Shown one piece after another: positions 35,901 to 44,727 of a stretch of 64,000 nucleotides of DNA. Below the pieces are notes generated by a model, which saw nothing but the letters and a program-made list of their open reading frames with translations, was not told the origin of the DNA and searched no databases. Source of the stretch: Phragmitibacter flavus (GTDB lineage Bacteria > Verrucomicrobiota > Verrucomicrobiia > Verrucomicrobiales > Verrucomicrobiaceae); NCBI RefSeq assembly GCF_005780165.1, contig NZ_VAUV01000009.1:1-64000 (forward strand). The letters run 5' to 3'. Position numbers and translations under genes: made by a program. Each line of letters begins with the position of its first letter. Position 1 is the stretch's first letter.

Positions 35901-38900
35901 TGCGACAGTCCATTGACGAACTCTCCCGCCCGATACGCGCTAGCGTCATTAAAAGAACTTCCTGAGCCATATCGCGCATTGGTATAGCCCGTCATCCTTT
36001 GTTTCCAGGTTTGCTCAGGCCCCAGCATCGCCTCCATAAGTTTAAGGGAGAACTCGTATGTCTCTTTTACATCAGCCTTGCGTCCCTCCAGATAGGCAAT
36101 CATCCACGTCGGCTGGTTGTAGGATCGGGGATTCTTCTTTACCTCTGCAACCACATGTCCATCCAGATGCTCGGCCGATAGTTGGCGTCTCTGCCAGCAC
36201 TCCACCACATCCATAAACGACGCCATCTCAGCCTGGGGCCTGCCCACTGCGTTGTTTCTCGTCGGAAGCTTCAGGACTGCCGTGGCGGCACTTCCGAAGT
36301 CACTTTCAGAACAAGTCCACAGTTGGGCGTATAGCTGCAGCCACTTCAATTGTGCAGTCGGCACCGCCTTCTCAGCCAGGGGCAGTATCTCCGCTTCTAT
36401 CTGCTCTGACTTGCCGCTCTTCCATGCCTGCCAGATCAGAAATTCTGCTGGCTCGGGTCGCCAGATCTCCCTGCTTCTATCCTCCAACCAATAGGTTTGT
36501 TGTGGCATGGCTTTGAACCAGTTGCCGCCGGCTTTGTCCTTTGCCATCTTTTCCAGAACTTTCCTGGCCACAGGCACAAGGCTGTCGACTTCACGGCCAT
36601 CCTTGATCGCGATCCCAGCCAAAGATCGAAATCCTTCGGACGCAACCTTTGAATCCAGCAACATCGCAAGGCACACCTTCTCATGAACAAAAAATCTGCG
36701 TTCGACATCAGTCTTCGGCGGACTGCTATTGTAAGAACCCTGGTTACTATGCGGGCCGGCATACATCATTGGCAGTCTGACTTGGTTGTCATAGGTTGCC
36801 ACCGCCTGCGGCAAATCGTAAAGCCAGGTAAACGCCCCTGGAGGGGGCGGAGTATCTACCCGGCACGACGCCTCCATAAAGTTAGCCATCGCCTCTGCAA
36901 TCGCCATCCTGGCTTTGAAGGGCATCCCGTCTCCACGACGAATCTTGATCACAATGCTGGATCCGATCTGTGTGCTGGCCAGTTCCTTCCACGACAGTTT
37001 GTTCAACCTTTCCAGCGCCTTATCCGTGTCGCTGGTTGCCTCCGTCATCAAAAGCTCAAGTATGGCGACGTCATTCTTGGGATTCCGCTTCAAGACCTCT
37101 TCAAAAACTTGAATGGCACTCTTCTCCTCACCAATCATGGTAAGAAAGATGCCGCTTTCCAAAAGCTTCTGCTCACCTGCTCCCGGTGCCGGTTGTATCA
37201 GGCTCATTAGACGTTCCTTGGCATCCTTGAAGGTCAGTTTCTTCATCAGCTCCTTGGCTTGCCTTATGCTGTAATCCCGGTTGCCATTCCAGTTCTGCTG
37301 ATGCAGGCTCTTCACATCCTGCAGCGCGGCCCTTATTGCGCCATCTTCATTGCCTGCCGCTAGTAGCTTGTCCAGCTTGCTGATCGATTGTGTTCTTGAG
37401 TAAGACGAACTGCTTCTCCGCGATGAAGACGGGCTTATGGAAGCCATACGGGCAGTTTGCTTCTCCCATTGCTCTGCTTCCTCTGCCATCCCCAGCGTGC
37501 GCATCGCCGTCGTCAGTTCCAAACTATGCTCGATCGGCAGCTTGGTAGACCGCAGCCGTCTGATCGCCTGCTGCGCTTCCTTATGGAGATCCGCTGCCAG
37601 AGCCTTGCGCTTTTCTGCATCCAGATTCGTAACTGCATGCACCAAGGCAGCGTCCAACTCTGACCTTCTGTCTCCCTCCATCGGGAAATTCAAGGCTTTG
37701 GCAATCAACTCGATCGCACGCGCGTAGTCGTTCTGATAACCCGCAAATCCAACCGCCAACAGATAATCATCCATCGTAGGCGCGATTTGCTTCATCCGCT
37801 CATCCAGCATTTGCGTCACCAAGTCCTGCTTGTCAGCTTTGTGAGCCAAGATCAGTTTCAGATCCGGATCCTTCACCTTATCCAGATAAGCTCCCAATGG
37901 CTGCAGCGTTGGCTCTGGGCCAGACAGCGGTCCCTCGATATGAGGATTCCACGGATCTGCACGATGCATCATCACAACAAACAGGCCGGGCAACGACCCA
38001 CCCATGCTTGGAAAAGGAATAGGCTTGATGAATGGCGCGTCCATCCTGGCTCCCTGTAGATACAGCGACCAGATACGTGCAGGTTTCACGTTCTTCTTCT
38101 CTCGAGCCTTCTGACGTTCAAGCCATTCATCCCATAAAGCAACATAGTCGTCCCACGAGTTCGTCGCCTTGAAACCATTGATCCCGTAGATGATGTTGGA
38201 TTCGATCGCTCCCACATACGGCTCTTCTTTGTAGTTCGACATGGCGAGCTTCAGCAGAAACTGCCTGACTCTAGCCGCTGTGTCTTTAGGCAATTCCACG
38301 ATCAATGATGGGTCCGCCTTTTGCCCTCCTCCCAACAGCGATGCCACTGTCGACATGGAAAAAAACAGCCCGTCCTCATTCTGCCCATCATCCTTCAGCA
38401 GTGTGTCCAGAATCTCATTCAACAACTCCGCCCCTTTGGCAGCATCACTTCTCACCGCCAGCACCGCCGCATTCAACGCTAGCTGAATGTGCTTTTCCTT
38501 CAACTGCTCATACACTTGTTTGCAAAGTTCAATGTTCGCGGTGTTTGCGTTGCTGTAGCTCATGCGGCTCGTCAGCCACATGGCGCAATATACAACGTCT
38601 TTAATGTTCTGTTGAAGCACCTCGTCAGACAATAGAATCCCATTGCTGCCAAAAATATCATGCTGCACCGAAAGCAGCAGGTCTCCATACTCCGCTGCCG
38701 ACTCTTTCAGCTCACGTTGCAGCACTTCCTGCTCTTCTGCTGACAGCGTCTCCCTTAGATAAAGCAACTGCAACTGCGCATACTTGTGGGCAGCTTCCAA
38801 GTCCGCAGGCACGCCTACCCCACTGGCGTTAGATGAAGGTCTTCCATTGCGTCGGTCATAGTCATAACGCCTGACTTGGTATGCGCTTTGGATCAATGTC

Positions 38901-41818
38901 TGCGTGTCCATCACACCCGGAGGCATGATCTTTTTCATCCTAATCTGATAGCTCGATGCCACATTGGTATTGGCGTTGGCGCTTTTAGCCTTCGCTTTTG
39001 TCACTTCAGGCATCTCACTTTTCATGTGCAACACCTGAACGAACAGCTTCAGCGCCTCGCTGGATCTGCCTTCTTCAGACTCTGCCACAGCTACAAGATA
39101 AGGCAGGCGATAGTCTTCAGGGTATCTGGCAATCACTGGTCTCAGAAACGCTGCAGCCGAGGCCCACTCCCTCTTCGCCATCATCATGTCCGCAACTCGC
39201 ATGGCATCCTGAACCGGGATCTTATCTCCCCCTAGCGCATCCAGCATCATAGCCTGTCCCTTCTCCTCCTCACCCCAGCGGAAATGCACCATGGCCATCA
39301 TCTGGCGGCTGCGCTTCGTCTGATCAACGCGGCTTGCTCGGTCCAGTGTCGCCAGGGATTCCTTCCAACGCCCCAAATCCTCCTGCACCGTGGCGATCTG
39401 ATGCAGCAAGGGAATGTCGTTCTCACGAAATGCCAACGCGGTCTGCAAAGCCTTCAGACGCTCCTCCTGGTTTTGGGAGGTTTCATAGATCGTCGCCAGC
39501 GCCAGCCACGGCGCCGCATCCTGCCGGTTCAGCTTCTGCCTTTCTTGAAAGGTCGTGGTAAGCTTGGCCAATTCTCCACGGGAATACGCCGTCTTGGCCA
39601 GCGCGGTTATCCAGCGCAGCTTCTCAGTGATGTCCTCTGCTTTTTCAAACAAACCAAGATACAATCTTTCGGTTTCTGCATAGTTCCCATTGGCCGCATG
39701 CGCATCCCCCAGCGCGGCGATAAACGAAACATCATCATCAAACCGGCGGCTCGCAGCCTCCAGAGCTTTGATCTGCTCCTTGGGTTTGCTCACCAGCGCC
39801 AGCAGGTTTGCTTCTTCCAGCCAGGGCTGCGGCGCATTGGGCAACAGCGTCTTCCATTCTCCAATCAATTCCAGCGCAGCTTCAGGGTTCCCGGCACTGG
39901 TGCGCAGCTGCACCAGCCGCTGCAGGTTCGCCGCCGTTTTGCCGCCATCCAGCGCCACCAGTTTTTCCATCTCTTCCGCAGCACGCATCCAATCCCTGCG
40001 CGCTTCTACCAGGCGCACCAATCTCGCCTGGGCCGCCAGTTGATCCGCTTCAGGGGCCTTGCGCAGAATATCTTCCGCTCCCAGCGAATCTTTTTTCTCC
40101 TCAAGCAATACCGCGAGCAACGCCCGCTCCTGCAGTGTCAAAGCTTCCTTTTTGCTCAGCTCAGTCCTGATCTCATCCGTCGATTCAGCTCCAGACAATA
40201 CCTGCATCCCCTGCCGCAGCGCATTATCCAAAGCTTCAGGATCAGATGCCAGGGCAATGCGCTTCATCGCCCAAGGCTGCGCCTTTTTGAACTGCTTCAA
40301 TGCCACCGCTGCGGAGTTAAGCGCCGTGAGAACTCGGCTGTCGTCCTGATACTCCTCCACCTTCTTCTCCAGCAGACCAAAAGCCGCTTCGTTTTCCGAC
40401 CGCGCAATCAGCGTCTGTGCGACCGCCAGTAATTGATCACGATCTCCGCTTTCAGCCAGCTTGTTCCAAATCGCCAAAGCCTCATCCTTCTTATCTATGC
40501 GATGCAGATATTGGGCATAGGCATCCTGCGCGCTGACGCTCTCAGGAAAAATCTGCACAATTTTTTGATACGCGGCTAGCGCATCATCTTTCTTTTCTGC
40601 TTGCTCATAGATTCTTGCCACGCGCAAGTGGTCGAACTCCGTTGCATTCGCAGCAAGATACCGATCCAGCTCCACTTTGGCAGCCGCAGCATCCCCCGCC
40701 AGGGAGTGCAGGTTCGCCAGCCGAATCAGCAATTCGCCATCCCCTTTGTTCTGATCGAGCAGCAACTTCGTCTGCTCAATCGCCGCCGGATAGGCCTTGG
40801 TTCGTTCCAAAAAACTCAGATAGCCCTCTCTCAGCTCCCGCTGGCCCGGCGATTTCTCCAGCAAAGCTTTATAGATAGCTTCCGCTTCTTTCTGCTTGTC
40901 AGTCTCGATGTAGACATTTGCCAACTGACGGCTGATGGCGGCGCGCTGGGGATGCGCCTTGGCCATGTCCTCCAAATGGGTGGCGAGACCAGTCAGATTG
41001 TCTTCACGACGAAACACCTGCTCGATCCGGGCAAGCAATTCACTCTCAATCCACGTGCTCTGCCCTGCAGCTTCCAAAGCCCCGCCAAACTGCTTTAGTG
41101 CTTCATCCTTCTTCCCAGCCAGTAGAAAAATCTCACCCAGGCGCAGTTGCCTGTTTACCTTCGCATACACATCCCGCGTCCTGCCAATCAGGCTTTGCAT
41201 CTGTGCGGAAGCTTCATCGTGCAGCCCCTCATCCAACTGCATCTCCACCAGCTCTTCCGCCAGATCCTCATCATCGGAATGAGTTTCTATTAACCCCTTC
41301 CAGACATTTAGCGCCTCCTGCTGTTTTCCAGTGCGCAGCAGCAGGCGGCCTTTTAGTTTTTCCACATCCAGCTTCGTCTTGTCTGAAATATCTGGATTTG
41401 CAGAAGCCTTTGCCAGGCTTTGCAGTGCTGGGTCGAACGCCAGCGTTCGGGCTTCTAATTTTGCCCGTTCCAACCATAGTGCCACATTGTCAGGTTCCCG
41501 TTTCAGTCCTTCATCAAAGGCTTCCAGAGCTTCCTTTTCCTGACCCAGGCGCACCTTCACTAAAGCAAGTATCAGCCAGTCGCCTGCATTGGCTTCCGCC
41601 GTTTTGGAACGATCTGTGAGATAATTGCCAAGGTCATCAAGTGACTTCTCTTCCAGCCATGCATCGACAAATCGGTCAAAAATCACCCCGTATTGAGGCC
41701 GTTTCAAAAGCATCTGATAATACTTCTCAGCCTTTTCAGGCAAGGTGTGGTTAGCAGCAAAAGCTACCCCACTGGAAAGCACAACCGTTAACAATAAGAC
41801 GCAGTTCGTCCATTTCAT
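32921..41818 (-). CDS. Giant exported TPR-repeat protein (2,965 aa)
   Basis: An exceptionally long single frame with a signal peptide (MKWTNCVLLLTVVLSSGVAFAA). Residues 23 to about 960 are almost continuous TPR helices with the typical spacing (EEALEAFDEGLKREPDNVALWLERAKLEA; DDALAAYQKIVQIFPESVSAQDAYAQYL). The remainder (about 960-2965) is mostly alpha-helical, with more irregular TPR-like repeats, a Ser-rich linker near 1470 (SISPSSSRRSSSSYS) and further TPRs at the extreme C-terminus (DNAAAICDSQIKLI). No catalytic domain or membrane segment was recognised. TPR arrays bind proteins, so it is likely a periplasmic or surface scaffold. It lies upstream of the MoxR operon in the same orientation, 230 bases away, inside the putative island. 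Confidence 0.85.
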   Translation of the reverse strand: MKWTNCVLLLTVVLSSGVAFAANHTLPEKAEKYYQMLLKRPQYGVIFDRFVDAWLEEKSLDDLGNYLTDRSKTAEANAGDWLILALVKVRLGQEKEALEAFDEGLKREPDNVALWLERAKLEARTLAFDPALQSLAKASANPDISDKTKLDVEKLKGRLLLRTGKQQEALNVWKGLIETHSDDEDLAEELVEMQLDEGLHDEASAQMQSLIGRTRDVYAKVNRQLRLGEIFLLAGKKDEALKQFGGALEAAGQSTWIESELLARIEQVFRREDNLTGLATHLEDMAKAHPQRAAISRQLANVYIETDKQKEAEAIYKALLEKSPGQRELREGYLSFLERTKAYPAAIEQTKLLLDQNKGDGELLIRLANLHSLAGDAAAAKVELDRYLAANATEFDHLRVARIYEQAEKKDDALAAYQKIVQIFPESVSAQDAYAQYLHRIDKKDEALAIWNKLAESGDRDQLLAVAQTLIARSENEAAFGLLEKKVEEYQDDSRVLTALNSAAVALKQFKKAQPWAMKRIALASDPEALDNALRQGMQVLSGAESTDEIRTELSKKEALTLQERALLAVLLEEKKDSLGAEDILRKAPEADQLAAQARLVRLVEARRDWMRAAEEMEKLVALDGGKTAANLQRLVQLRTSAGNPEAALELIGEWKTLLPNAPQPWLEEANLLALVSKPKEQIKALEAASRRFDDDVSFIAALGDAHAANGNYAETERLYLGLFEKAEDITEKLRWITALAKTAYSRGELAKLTTTFQERQKLNRQDAAPWLALATIYETSQNQEERLKALQTALAFRENDIPLLHQIATVQEDLGRWKESLATLDRASRVDQTKRSRQMMAMVHFRWGEEEKGQAMMLDALGGDKIPVQDAMRVADMMMAKREWASAAAFLRPVIARYPEDYRLPYLVAVAESEEGRSSEALKLFVQVLHMKSEMPEVTKAKAKSANANTNVASSYQIRMKKIMPPGVMDTQTLIQSAYQVRRYDYDRRNGRPSSNASGVGVPADLEAAHKYAQLQLLYLRETLSAEEQEVLQRELKESAAEYGDLLLSVQHDIFGSNGILLSDEVLQQNIKDVVYCAMWLTSRMSYSNANTANIELCKQVYEQLKEKHIQLALNAAVLAVRSDAAKGAELLNEILDTLLKDDGQNEDGLFFSMSTVASLLGGGQKADPSLIVELPKDTAARVRQFLLKLAMSNYKEEPYVGAIESNIIYGINGFKATNSWDDYVALWDEWLERQKAREKKNVKPARIWSLYLQGARMDAPFIKPIPFPSMGGSLPGLFVVMMHRADPWNPHIEGPLSGPEPTLQPLGAYLDKVKDPDLKLILAHKADKQDLVTQMLDERMKQIAPTMDDYLLAVGFAGYQNDYARAIELIAKALNFPMEGDRRSELDAALVHAVTNLDAEKRKALAADLHKEAQQAIRRLRSTKLPIEHSLELTTAMRTLGMAEEAEQWEKQTARMASISPSSSRRSSSSYSRTQSISKLDKLLAAGNEDGAIRAALQDVKSLHQQNWNGNRDYSIRQAKELMKKLTFKDAKERLMSLIQPAPGAGEQKLLESGIFLTMIGEEKSAIQVFEEVLKRNPKNDVAILELLMTEATSDTDKALERLNKLSWKELASTQIGSSIVIKIRRGDGMPFKARMAIAEAMANFMEASCRVDTPPPPGAFTWLYDLPQAVATYDNQVRLPMMYAGPHSNQGSYNSSPPKTDVERRFFVHEKVCLAMLLDSKVASEGFRSLAGIAIKDGREVDSLVPVARKVLEKMAKDKAGGNWFKAMPQQTYWLEDRSREIWRPEPAEFLIWQAWKSGKSEQIEAEILPLAEKAVPTAQLKWLQLYAQLWTCSESDFGSAATAVLKLPTRNNAVGRPQAEMASFMDVVECWQRRQLSAEHLDGHVVAEVKKNPRSYNQPTWMIAYLEGRKADVKETYEFSLKLMEAMLGPEQTWKQRMTGYTNARYGSGSSFNDASAYRAGEFVNGLSQSSNVATGVLLAEKSGLMEHENWRQNFLRSAADKIGSDANACMDLLKSLPLFGEVDQFTTWGAQKRSGNNSGLMTIVNAIGNKAAVRDAVVKSIQELPNPTFGSDVVLAMLQKDTSAALTQALVKRSAELATLPPVRHAEMAELIKKTIKGDIDPQLHDALKVIMAGGLKMMTNRADVLLKASKVDDLGWTDDEFEQSVPKLVGEVLKMNPEKARNVFIKASELMERKAAQSGWEGDTWTMGWTLRSELLDDFNDQTPGLGAMALAMKLCEEDQSGNLILDGNSEQGLWGNSLFDYWRYRGGMGNPGDAMEKLCKEIATQLGVTRPTLLALGAYQFFNKLAPVSRVDVLQWANEKAAEDPIAKEFAMAGRVFFESHLQTHENVKLHAHLEMIGGVDAAWKHYREAVANEAINPRVRIALASHLCRRVRYDVDGDMVRKAASLCREAHQALHATSGQFHYAPIIQCYGRLPVDDAWKAEAKLHWDAWLARNARNGEDRKHNRAYQPEDEAACAILTIVAGLGNKEWIDKVLRDSHSALSNDPSAFITLVSMGQYAEAEVWLNRSWESQVYHAYTTMQFHPSLESKMQEYVKHCTNKDLAVLGQALLASLNDPPSWVKKEGFKGRNQRALETAERLKQTTFANEAIRTRCLERLANIEATTDALHKEYTEVLNGLDYEKVCAQENTWLIWWRLRPASAALAWHSVRGDNDAIKQLWQRFEKVIGESPEYYQRYAAGYVTSESFWTPVNAWERGVKGDLKKFAELMKFLQQEMPRSDSESSNSESDWRLHFALTAQLIIHAAEGDTKAMEEAVKRHSEHDKSMFKNMMRRNNAFTETLARFVGKSKPHISLEDRLKLIKTLFSNEFVASLYSGTDGNTTKLMGLLSGPGKAFSEEEAGDLIKVLDEVHPRDGRSAQEAVEVLMGIGEWDNAAAICDSQIKLIKELNSKKAEWILNQAQCLERMDKKADARKLVEPLPVATLSDNLKKLQAAMLDRL

Positions 41819-42301
41819 CGGCGGATGCTACTGCAACCTCCTTCCATTAGGCAATGACAACTTTACAGATATTTCTTACCAATGAATGGGGAATACCTTC
41901 ATTTCACCTGAAAGCACACTGCCTAAAGTATTGGGCTGTCGACTTTGGAAAAGGGGACCATACCTCTTCTTCAGTGCCGGATTCCTGCATCCCTCTTGCG
42001 TCCCGAGGCGATGCCAGAAAAAGCCACTCGATTCTCGCTTTGTAATGAGCTTGCCATGGTGAGATCACCTGGTCCACACAATGCTACTTGGATTACAGTC
42101 TGCTTGTTCATGCTCAAGATTTTGAAACACCACCCCTCTCGCAGGTTGTTCCAGTGTTTCTGAAATGTGGCCCGCCATGCCTAGCCACCTGCTTTTTCAC
42201 AAACCTCGACAGCTTTCTCATTTCCCTCTCCTGGTCGGGGTTCGATCCAGCAACACTGAACACACCTGCAATGTTGCAAGCTGATTCCTTATGGGTCCAC
42301 C

Positions 42302-42340
42302 ATGGCTGAGTGGCAAAGCACGAGATCGGACCGTGCTTGC
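42302..42340 (+). pseudogene. Decayed tRNA-Ser 5' half
   Basis: ATGGCTGAGTGG (42302-42313) is identical to 24522-24533, the acceptor/D-arm junction of tRNA-Ser. It is followed by a hairpin AGCACG (42317-42322) / CGTGCT (42332-42337) in the place of an anticodon arm. The loop has 9 bases with no usable anticodon, and there is no matching acceptor stem, so it is not functional. A tRNA-like 3' end follows 170 bases later. Confidence 0.5.
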
Positions 42341-42506
42341 CACACCATCCTTAAAACTATTTATCGCTACTCTCAACCAGTTGTTCACCGTAAAGCCTGA
42401 AGGCTCAATGCTTGAAGATGGATGGTCCGCACAACTGTTACACAATCAGAAGTTCACAATCTCGAATAGAGTTCGTTATCAATGAGTTGCTGATAGTGGT
42501 AAATTG

Positions 42507-42524
42507 TCCCGCTCTCTCCGCCAC
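42507..42524 (+). repeat. Copy of the tRNA-Ser 3' end (attR candidate)
   Basis: TCCCGCTCTCTCCGCCAC matches the tRNA-Ser 3' end at 24589-24606 in 17 of 18 bases, same orientation. No T-arm or 5' strand precedes it, so it is only the terminal fragment. Confidence 0.7.
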
Positions 42525-42612
42525 CTAGCCTGATGAAAATCCGGGGCAAAATCCCGACCGCAACGGCGAGACCAAAAGTCACTTTTCCCATATCAATCAC
42601 ACCAGCCGCTTT

Positions 42613-44727
42613 CTAACGCGGCAATGCCAGCAAACGACGACACTCCCCCACCAGAAACTCTGCGTGCACATACGGATCGTGGCTGATGTCACTCCACAAG
42701 ATCCGCCCGTCTCCATCCATCAAGAAAGTTCCGTGAAGTGGCTCTACGGCGAACTCATCATAACAGCGCCATTTTTTGAAAGCATCCATCTTCGGATCGG
42801 CCAACAACAAATAGGGAAGATCGGGATTTAACTCCGGTCCTTTGCCCAATCCCTCGGCAAGCTTCTCAACGGAATCGGTTCCGATCCCAACCACCCGAAT
42901 GCCCTCTTTTTCGAACGCCGGAATCTGCGGCTTGAACTTCTGCAACTGTTCCACGCAATGCGCACAACCCTGTCCAAGGAAAAAAATGACCAGCACCGGT
43001 TTACCCCTGAACTGGCTCAATGTATACAAGGTGCCGCTTTTGTCGGGAAGCTCTAGATCGGGAGCTTTGGCCCAATCCCTTTCAACCTCGTCAGAAGCTC
43101 CCTTTGGAATCGCCACATGCTTCTCGCCGTTGACCCCATCGCGCAGCTCCTTTGCCAGCCTCGTGAGCGGCACGGAGCCAGGCTGGGATTGCATGGCAGA
43201 GTCCAGCTTGGCCAGCGCCACTTCTTTGGCCTTCGCCTTCACCAACAAAGGCACCATGGCTGCCACAGGCACATCGGAGATCTGACTCAAAAATGGACTC
43301 AGCCTCCCACCCGCCAGCTGCATGAAGGCATCCGCGCCACGCTCCATTTTGGTCGTCAACTCGGCATATTGATTGAGATAGGAAGTTTGGCCAAGTTGCG
43401 CGACCATTGCTGCCAACTGCTTCCGCTGTTCCGTCGCGCGCTCCCTCTCGCCTCCCCCCGCATTGGCAATAACCGCCCAATATCGACGATAAACCTGTGC
43501 CAAAAGACCCGCGTCATCCGACTCGCCGCCCTCGACAAATTTGGCCAACTTATCCCATTCCCCCAAAGCCGCCAGGAGCTGAACCTTCAATCGATGTGCC
43601 TCCAAATACGGACTTGCTGGCGCATCATCAATCGCCATCAAGTTCGTAAATGCAGGTTTCCGGGGAACCGTCACCAATCGTTCAGCCACCGCAAGCGCCT
43701 CCTCAAACTCGCCCAGATGATAACTGGTCCAGGCAAGCGTTGCCGCAGTGCTGAAGCGCAGCTGTTCGCGATCATCCTCCACAAACCGGTCCTTCAAAAA
43801 GTCATTGCTCCCCTCGCGCAAAACGCTCGTCAGATACGCTTTCGCCTTCGTCAAATCTCCCGCTCCAAGAAATGCCTGCGCCGCGAGCCGCCAAAGGGTG
43901 GGGCAATCAAATCGATTTGCATGCGACTTCACCCATTCACTCGCGCGGACCGGATTAGTGCTCAACCACAGCAAGACGCCATACCCCACCAGATCGCCCC
44001 CGCCTTTTGCAGACAACCATTGTTCCATCATCGACTCCCATTCATCTCCATCCACCACCGGCAGACCCGATAGGTGCGAAGCCAGAAGCCGGTAACGCAT
44101 CGCAAACACCTCTGCACATCGATCCTCAGGATGCTGCGTCGCCATCCTCTGAAGCGTAGCGCTCAAACCATTCAGCCGCTGCACAATATCACCACCCGCC
44201 GCCGCATCAAAAAAGCCCTGGTAGGCCGCGATCCATCGTTTTTCCCCTGCTCCTGCACTCTTGATCTCGGCGGCTTTGCCAAGAAAATATTGAGCCCGCA
44301 TCGGTGACTTTTCATTTGCCATGGCAAGCCCCAACCAGCCGGAGGCGCATTGCGGATCCAACACCACAACGTCCCGGAACCAGCTCTCCGCATCCTCATC
44401 ATCCAAGGCATGCAGACTCCGCAAGCCCGCAATCATCCGCGCACCTATCTCCTCCTTTTCCCTGACTGAAGAAACCCACGGAAGATTGAAGTCTGAAACA
44501 ACCCCGGGCTGGCTCAACGTCAGCCGCTGAAACGGTCCACTGCGAAAAGCCTCCTTGTCATTAACCGGTTGTTGAAACTGTTGCTCTTTTTGCCAGGCCA
44601 ATGCCGAAAGACATTGAAAGGCAGCCTTCTGCGCCGGCTCGCCCTGCCCCCGAACACTTGCCGAAAACCCCGCAAAGGTCAGCGCGCAAACCAAGACCAA
44701 GGCCGAACTATTCAACGACAAGGTCAT
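42613..44727 (-). CDS. Exported TPR-thioredoxin fusion protein
   Basis: A 704-aa protein from the ATG at 44727, chosen because a signal peptide follows at once (LNSSALVLVCALTFAGFSASVRG); the frame is open to 44892 through another gene. The N-terminal 500 residues are helical, TPR-like repeats (AESWFRDVVVLDPQCASGWLGLAMANE). The last 150 form an AhpC/TSA-type thioredoxin fold: APDLELPDKSGTLYTLSQFRGKPVLVIFFLGQGC, with the active-site-like pair C587-A-H-C590, followed by the cis-Pro region PLHGTFLMDGDGRILW. A periplasmic thiol-disulfide or peroxide role tied to a protein-binding array is likely. It overlaps the next upstream gene by 20 bases, so the two are probably coupled. Confidence 0.85.
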   Translation of the reverse strand: MTLSLNSSALVLVCALTFAGFSASVRGQGEPAQKAAFQCLSALAWQKEQQFQQPVNDKEAFRSGPFQRLTLSQPGVVSDFNLPWVSSVREKEEIGARMIAGLRSLHALDDEDAESWFRDVVVLDPQCASGWLGLAMANEKSPMRAQYFLGKAAEIKSAGAGEKRWIAAYQGFFDAAAGGDIVQRLNGLSATLQRMATQHPEDRCAEVFAMRYRLLASHLSGLPVVDGDEWESMMEQWLSAKGGGDLVGYGVLLWLSTNPVRASEWVKSHANRFDCPTLWRLAAQAFLGAGDLTKAKAYLTSVLREGSNDFLKDRFVEDDREQLRFSTAATLAWTSYHLGEFEEALAVAERLVTVPRKPAFTNLMAIDDAPASPYLEAHRLKVQLLAALGEWDKLAKFVEGGESDDAGLLAQVYRRYWAVIANAGGGERERATEQRKQLAAMVAQLGQTSYLNQYAELTTKMERGADAFMQLAGGRLSPFLSQISDVPVAAMVPLLVKAKAKEVALAKLDSAMQSQPGSVPLTRLAKELRDGVNGEKHVAIPKGASDEVERDWAKAPDLELPDKSGTLYTLSQFRGKPVLVIFFLGQGCAHCVEQLQKFKPQIPAFEKEGIRVVGIGTDSVEKLAEGLGKGPELNPDLPYLLLADPKMDAFKKWRCYDEFAVEPLHGTFLMDGDGRILWSDISHDPYVHAEFLVGECRRLLALPR

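Larger units (their letters stand above)
24589..42524. mobile_element. Putative tRNA-Ser-bounded genomic island
   Basis: The 18 bases TCCCACTCTCTCCGCCAC at the 3' end of tRNA-Ser (24589-24606) recur in the same orientation at 42507-42524 with one mismatch (A to G). This is the layout left by site-specific integration into a tRNA 3' end. The enclosed 17.9 kb holds six minus-strand genes: the VWA/MoxR operon and a giant TPR gene. Base composition looks lower in G+C than the genes to the left, judged by eye. Against an active element: no integrase, transposase or transfer gene was found, so if real it is an old, decayed island. Confidence 0.45.
41819..42612. other. Non-coding region holding tRNA-Ser remnants
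   Basis: About 790 bases without a supportable gene. AAGGAGG at roughly 41838-41844 lies about 20 bases before the TPR gene start, rather far for a ribosome-binding site. The right half contains a tRNA-Ser-like D-arm (42302-42313) and the tRNA 3'-end copy (42507-42524). Small frames here have no protein features. Confidence 0.6.

Noticed and set aside
39284-40432. 382-codon plus-strand frame opposite the giant TPR gene
   Set aside because: Arg/Gln/Leu-rich antisense shadow; TPR pattern on the minus strand is continuous through it.
42234-42252. tRNA T-arm (GGTTCGATCC) as a third tRNA remnant
   Set aside because: The flanking stem bases do not pair, so the match to the T-loop consensus is probably chance.
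42302-42340. Functional second tRNA-Ser
   Set aside because: The apparent anticodon loop is 9 bases without a usable anticodon, and no acceptor stem pairs with its 5' end.
42291-42485. Small plus-strand open frame covering the tRNA-like D-arm
   Set aside because: It overlaps tRNA-derived sequence and lacks a ribosome-binding site or any recognisable feature.
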